A DNA stretch of 64,000 bases from Leptasterias polaris. Its lineage: Eukaryota; Echinodermata; Asteroidea; Forcipulatida; Asteriidae. A program made the translations under genes and the position numbers. The notes beneath the pieces were generated by a model that saw nothing but the letters and a program-made list of their open reading frames with translations, ran no database searches and was not told where the DNA came from. Below are positions 62,841-64,000 of the stretch, one piece after another. Position 1 is the first letter of the stretch. Every line of letters begins with the position of its first letter. The stretch is from the NCBI GenBank assembly GCA_037783415.1, contig JAZGTN010000086.1, positions 186,001 to 250,000 on the forward strand, written 5' to 3'.

Positions 62841-64000
62841 GGCCCAAGACGTCAGTGATCGATAATGGATAGTGTACTGCGCTCGGTTACGGTTTCACCC
62901 CTCTAAATAGACTCCCATAGCAAACAATGATAAATGCTAAATATTCAAAAATTCTCAAAAAATTGTTAAAAGTCTCTCAGCCTCTTGAAAACCAATCAAA
63001 TATATTTTCAGACCACTAAACTTCAGATTTCTTTTCAATTTTTGGCAGGTCAGCCGTTTGGAATTTTTGCTAATTACCCCAGAAAAAAACCACCCCCGAA
63101 AATGTGTTTTTCCCAAACCGACTTGCCGCCAGTTTTCGGGAGGCACTCCTCCAATTCCCAAGCTAAATAGGACCAACTTTAAAGCCCAAATTTATCAAAT
63201 CTCCTCAAAACTTGAAACCCAGAACCCCCAGGTTGTGATAAGTTCCTATAATTACACACTCTATTAGTTGCATGACCCCCAAAACGTTATAATTAAAAAT
63301 AAGTTGTGGGTTTACAAATTATGATAAGTAGCTTGGCGCATGAATTTTTGGTCGATTTAGAGTAGTGCACCCTATAAGGGCAGTCAATTATTCTTTATGG
63401 GGAAAAAAATATGCTTAAAATGTTGAGAATAAGTCACTGATATGAAATCTGGAAAAAAAATTGGAATATTTTATTGCGTTTGTCTACAACAAGGTCAAAC
63501 ATGTTGAAGCATTTACATGTACTTTAAGCAATGCGAGAGGAAAAACCTGCATGGCACACTGTGTACATTATACTGGAATACTTGGAAGTTACGTCCAAAT
63601 CTTCCCTCAAAAAGTTATTAACATGTCTCTTTTTCGTAATAAGATTCTAAAAACCTTACAAACTATTTAATTAATCGACAAGAGGGAGTTAATTATTGTG
63701 GAGAAGCGGTAAAAAGGGAAACAGGTTGGAAGGGGGCCTTGAGTTGGGGGGGGGGGCGTTTTTGCTTTCCCTCCAACTTTTTTAACCATGTATTCATATT
63801 GAGTTTAAAATTGTGAACTTTATAACAAAGTTCTCAACAAACAAACACATTTTACCACATTTATTGTTCTTCCAAGTTTCATCTTCCTAGCTGTTAAGGG
63901 GGGGGGGGGGGGTAAAGGGGTGGGCGTGGGGTGGGCGGGGCATGTTGCAAAATTCCATTCCAGATACTATACGGTTAGTTGTGGACAATAGGTTAAGACT
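62841..64000. other. Unassigned right end of the window
   Basis: No gene recognised. It contains poly-G tracts near 63747 and 63899 and GTGGGCGTGGGG-type simple sequence. Overlapping short ORFs at 62955-63270 lack family signals. Confidence 0.45.

Overview
The window looks like nuclear DNA of a marine invertebrate deuterostome, most probably an echinoderm (sea star or relative). This is an inference from style: AT-rich DNA, amplified C2H2 zinc-finger arrays, a Ty3/gypsy element primed by tRNA-Leu, jockey/CR1-like LINE tails ending in (TAA)n, and many palindromic TTAA- or TA-flanked elements. Nothing is prokaryotic. There are no operons, ribosome binding sites or CRISPR arrays.

Layout. (1) 1-2.1 kb is one copy of a ~2.03 kb segment present again at 15.4-17.4 kb inside a TIR-bounded element. 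(2) 2.1-9.8 kb is repeat-rich: a tRNA-derived SINE, a foldback element with 42-bp subterminal repeats, a 17-bp minisatellite and a LINE tail. (3) 9.8-46.9 kb is an array of C2H2 zinc-finger units. Three have long open frames: ZNF1 12646-14475, ZNF2 31568-33283, ZNF3 45054-46199. Others are decayed (10.56-11.54, 17.75-17.93 + 21.67-22.70, 29.70-30.84, 38.29-38.98, 43.96-44.15 kb). Intact units repeat one architecture: a conserved ~120-bp module, a splice acceptor (TTACAG), a short VEQxT leader, then 28-residue fingers. A piggyBac element (17934-21665) lies exactly inside a finger linker of one unit. (4) Between units sit two ~0.9 kb near-palindromes (25.5-26.4 and 27.0-27.9 kb), TTAA-flanked MITEs, a decaying multi-exon transposase-like gene on the minus strand (38.28-35.02 kb) and a 1.14 kb T/G-only array (39.24-40.38 kb). 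(5) 47.4-50.2 kb is a cluster of nested palindromes with CCTTCGGCTCGG-type loops. (6) 50.2-61.7 kb is a minus-strand LINE split by a ~9.4 kb insertion carrying an LTR-type promoter region, PBS, intact gag and pol joined by a GGGAAAT slippery site, a 38-codon hydrophobic ORF and a 326-aa one-finger, proline-rich ORF where env would lie. No matching 3' LTR is visible. (7) 61.7-64 kb holds further palindromes and dispersed repeats.

How parts relate. The zinc-finger units look like one locus expanding by unequal exchange and carrying transposon insertions. Because each unit starts with its own splice acceptor, they could be separate genes or alternative 3' exons of one gene. The gag-pol insertion is the only clearly coding-competent mobile element; its downstream zinc-finger ORF and missing 3' LTR are its most unusual features.
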